Origin: Actinomycetota bacterium
GTDB taxonomy: Bacteria > Actinomycetota > Actinomycetes > Streptosporangiales > Streptosporangiaceae
Direction of reading: 5' to 3'
Assembly: GCA_003168255.1 (NCBI GenBank)
Contig: PMSU01000136.1
Coordinates: 39,946-103,945, forward strand
Length of the DNA: 64,000 nt
Shown: piece by piece, positions 61,827-64,000 of the stretch
How positions within the stretch are numbered: position 1 is the first letter of the stretch
How the letters are laid out: each line of letters opens with the position of its first letter
Translations under genes and position numbers: made by a program
The notes under the pieces: generated by a model
Database searches by the model: none
Told to the model about the DNA's origin: nothing
What the model saw: only the letters and a program-made list of their open reading frames with translations

Positions 61827-62434
61827 CTGCCCGCACAGATGTTCTCGTACTGGCTGGCGTTGAAGGCCTGGCCATGCTGGGGGAAGTACCATTCCACGGC
61901 GCGGTACATCAGCTTGCCGTCGCAGGTTCCCAGGTTGAAGGCGACGACGGTGGCAGGCTCCTGGGAGCCGGTGGCGACCGTCTGGCCGGACCCAACGTAG
62001 TCGGAAGTGCCGGTCCCGACTGCGCTGGCGCCACCCCAGGACTTCCAGACGATGCTGGAAACCAGGCCGGTGGGGTCACCGCCGTTGAAGATCCTGGATG
62101 GCTTGACCTGCCCGAAGCCGGCGCCGTGCGCGAATACGCCGACCAGATGGCCAAGTGCGGGGATTGCCGAGGCGGGAGGAGCAGAGACTGGGGTGGCCGG
62201 AACGGCCGGAGCGGAAGTGGCTGCCCGAGGCGATGTGGACGCGGGCACAGCGGCTGCCGACGCAGTGACTGTGGCGGTGGAGGCGGCCGCGACGTGCGGA
62301 GAGGCCGAGCAGCCGGTCACCGTGGCGATGCCTGCCACGGCGATGACAGCGGCGGCGCAGATCGTCCGGCGACCTGGGGCAGCACCCGAAGCGGGGATGC
62401 TAGCGACCGCGGACGGCGTGCTGGTGCTGTTCAT
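61808..62434 (-). CDS. Putative lipoprotein, LppP/LprE-like
   Basis: A protein of 208 residues. Signal with lipobox TVTGCSAS (Cys at about 42), then an Ala/Pro/Thr/Ser-rich linker and a C-terminal domain (about 105-208). That domain contains GFGQVKPSRIFNGGDPTGLVSSIVWKSWGGASAVGTG and CDGKLMYRAVEWYFPQHGQAFNA, with two Cys (GTCDGKL, ENICAGS). Resembles surface lipoproteins of unknown function found widely in actinomycetes. The 3' end overlaps the GlxA-type gene convergently. Confidence 0.8.
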   Translation of the reverse strand: MNSTSTPSAVASIPASGAAPGRRTICAAAVIAVAGIATVTGCSASPHVAAASTATVTASAAAVPASTSPRAATSAPAVPATPVSAPPASAIPALGHLVGVFAHGAGFGQVKPSRIFNGGDPTGLVSSIVWKSWGGASAVGTGTSDYVGSGQTVATGSQEPATVVAFNLGTCDGKLMYRAVEWYFPQHGQAFNASQYENICAGSYVPNS

Positions 62435-62526
62435 GTCCTGTCCTTCCGCCCTGCGGGCGATCTCTGGGTTGGCCAGCGCGTCCGAATCGGCGCGTCCCCC
62501 GCAACCGGGTCATAGCGCCGACTGGG

Positions 62527-63252
62527 TCAGGCCTGCGGATCGTTCATGCCTGCCGAAAGGGTCAGGCCGTCGATGGTGCGGACAACCATCTGCGTGTCCG
62601 TCAGATCGTCGAGCACGGCGTCCGCGCCGGCCGCGGCGAGCTCGGCCTGGGTAGCGCGGCCGCTGGCCACCGCGATCGCCCAGGCGCCTCCGATCCGGGC
62701 AGCTTCCACGTCCCGGGACGAGTCGCCGATGTACGCGGTGGCCGCTTCGCCGAAGGTGACACCCAGGGATTCGGCCGCGCGGGACCGCGCTACCTGAAGC
62801 AGCGTGCCCTTGGGGTAGGCCTCCGAGCCGTAGCCGCCGATCGCAAAGTCGATCAGGCCGTCCAGGTCAAAGGCCCGCAGCTTGGTGATCGCGTTCGGCT
62901 TGATCGTCCCGGTGAGCACGGTCTGCACTACGCCGGGCAGCCTGGCTACCGCGCTGAGCGCTTCTCTGGCGCCGGGAAGCAGCCGGCCCTTCGCCGTCAG
63001 CTGATCGCTTCGCGCATCGAATGCCTTGGCCAGCGCCTCGTTGTAGTCGGCAAGCAGGCGCTGCTCGTTGTCGGCACCGGCGACGTCCGCCGCGTTCATG
63101 GCCAGTGCTTCGAAGAACACCTCCGAGTCCGTCCGGCCTGCCGTCTGCGGCAGCCGCACCAGGGGGCGCCCGGTCACCTGGCGGAACGCGTCGACATAGG
63201 CATCGCGGCTCACCTGCCCGACGTCGACCAGGGTCAGGTCGATGTTCCACAT
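62527..63252 (-). CDS. HAD-superfamily hydrolase-like protein
   Basis: A protein of 241 residues from ATG 63252. Motif I reads WNIDLTLVDVG, where active HAD phosphatases have DxDxT; the first Asp (nucleophile) is Asn here. Motif II Thr is in VQTVLTGTIKPN, motif III Lys in AYPKGTLL, motif IV in YIGDSSRDVEAARIGG. Cap region is helical, as in phosphoglycolate phosphatases. An ATT at 63267 has GGAGG at 5-base spacing and would restore the hydrophobic strand before motif I; ATG 63252 has no ribosome-binding site at usual distance. Asn in motif I may lower or abolish phosphatase activity. Confidence 0.8.
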   Translation of the reverse strand: MWNIDLTLVDVGQVSRDAYVDAFRQVTGRPLVRLPQTAGRTDSEVFFEALAMNAADVAGADNEQRLLADYNEALAKAFDARSDQLTAKGRLLPGAREALSAVARLPGVVQTVLTGTIKPNAITKLRAFDLDGLIDFAIGGYGSEAYPKGTLLQVARSRAAESLGVTFGEAATAYIGDSSRDVEAARIGGAWAIAVASGRATQAELAAAGADAVLDDLTDTQMVVRTIDGLTLSAGMNDPQA

Positions 63253-63267
63253 GATGAGGCGGTGAAT

Positions 63268-63602
63268 GGGGGCCTCCGGCGCTTGCGGAAATCACAGGTG
63301 GATGCGGCGGCGCGCGGCGCGGGACGCCCGCGCCGGTGCCAGTCCATGCTAGTGCCCGCCAGTGTTAGTACCCCGCTCACCAAGCTGCGCATCGCGCCAC
63401 CGGGGCGCGCGATAATCGGACGGCCGAAACGGATTTCGATGACGGACAGGCGACACGTGGACCAGGCCGGAGCCGGCTACCGCTGGGTCCGGCCGGGGTA
63501 CCCGGAGGGCGGGCTCCACCGCTGCTCGTATTGTTGCTGGCTTGGCGCGGGACCCGGCAGCGGCTCGGCGCCGGGCGAGCGCAGCCCGGCAAGCGCTATG
63601 AC
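63268..63602. other. Region between HAD gene and quinone-reductase fragment
   Basis: About 330 bp without a supported gene. GC-rich; short open frames have no recognisable similarity. It may include decayed 5' sequence of the adjoining oxidoreductase fragment. Confidence 0.4.
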
Positions 63603-63973
63603 AAGCAGCCGACGGCGTCGACGGCGTCTTCGACGGGGTGGGCGGCGAGATCGGCGCGGCAGCGTTTGGTCTCCTGGGCGGCGGCGGACGGTTCTGCGCC
63701 TTCGGCATGGCCAGCGGCGCGTTCACACAGATCCCCGACGGCGAGGCGGCCAGTCGCGGCATCACCGTAATCCGCGGGGCTCAGCTGAGCCCGGAGCAGA
63801 TGCGCGAGCTGAGCCGGGCGGCGCTTGACGAGGCCGCCGCGGGCAGGCTGCGACCGGTGATCGGTCAGAGGTACCCGCTTGAGCGAGCCGCCGACGCGCA
63901 CGCCGCGATTGCGTCCCGCGCGACCGTGGGCAAGACCCTGTTGGTCGTGCGCTTAGGACACGTCGAGAAGTAA
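63603..63973 (+). pseudogene. Zinc-binding dehydrogenase / quinone reductase, C-terminal fragment
   Basis: The frame carries GVFDGVGGEIGAAAFGLLGGGGRFCAFGMASGAFTQIP and ends VIGQRYPLERAADAHAAIASRATVGKTLLVV, the C-terminal third of an NADPH:quinone oxidoreductase (MDR). The GroES-like domain and the nucleotide-binding GxGxxG are absent; a TGA lies in frame just upstream. Truncated remnant, unless the rest was lost by an assembly error. Confidence 0.75.
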
Positions 63974-64000
63974 GCCTCAGGTTTCGTGATCGTCAGGTCG

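Overview
High-GC chromosome of an actinomycete. The evidence is the codon bias, GTG and TGA use, a two-domain geosmin synthase, a large 180-kDa-class NAD glutamate dehydrogenase, an F420-type LLM oxidoreductase, and a tmRNA tag ending in LALAA. Geosmin synthesis with phosphoribulokinase fits a soil-dwelling Streptosporangiales- or Trebonia-like lineage. The lineage is an inference; no 16S gene is in view.

Layout. 1-7.7 kb: a secreted NHL-repeat protein (cut by the window edge), small membrane proteins, a PadR / membrane protein / signal peptidase I operon, and a DUF1707 / PspC / PspC-histidine kinase / response regulator cluster. 7.7-26 kb: an accessory stretch with three ABC-exporter pieces, two-component and PadR regulators, and many broken genes (methyltransferase fragment, regulator plus SDR pair, MFS transporter, Phd/VapC remnant). 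It also holds a PLP enzyme carrying a (Gly-Ser)n microsatellite. 24.9-29.5 kb: alcohol dehydrogenase facing a TetR regulator, then an aldehyde dehydrogenase. 29.5-35.4 kb, minus strand: family 2B encapsulin shell gene, geosmin synthase, class I FBPase, phosphoribulokinase. 35.8-42 kb: membrane/surface proteins, a two-subunit 3-oxoacid CoA-transferase, a universal stress protein and an LLM oxidoreductase with a structured, terminator-bearing leader. 42.7-49.8 kb: the conserved prfB-ftsE-ftsX-smpB-ssrA neighbourhood, with a penicillin-binding-protein-like gene between smpB and the tmRNA gene. 49.8-64 kb: glutamate dehydrogenase, tryptophan 2,3-dioxygenase, two tandem Tat-exported PHP-domain paralogues, a divergent DJ-1/PfpI and GlxA-type pair, a lipoprotein, a HAD-like protein and a quinone-reductase fragment.

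How genes work together. SmpB and tmRNA form the trans-translation system and RF2 shares its neighbourhood. FtsEX is the divisome ABC complex. Encapsulin and geosmin synthase are 6 bp apart, which suggests a terpene cyclase packaged in a protein nanocompartment. FBPase and PRK are Calvin-cycle enzymes. The two CoA-transferase subunits overlap by one base. Two histidine kinase/regulator pairs overlap by four bases and lie beside PspC genes or an ABC exporter.

Most notable: the encapsulin-geosmin synthase operon with an N-terminal cyclase extension; a transpeptidase-like protein lacking all three catalytic motifs; an RF2 whose SPF stop-codon motif reads SKY; an attenuator-like leader RNA; a 290-bp dispersed repeat with a conserved symmetric cruciform; and an in-frame hexanucleotide array inside an enzyme.
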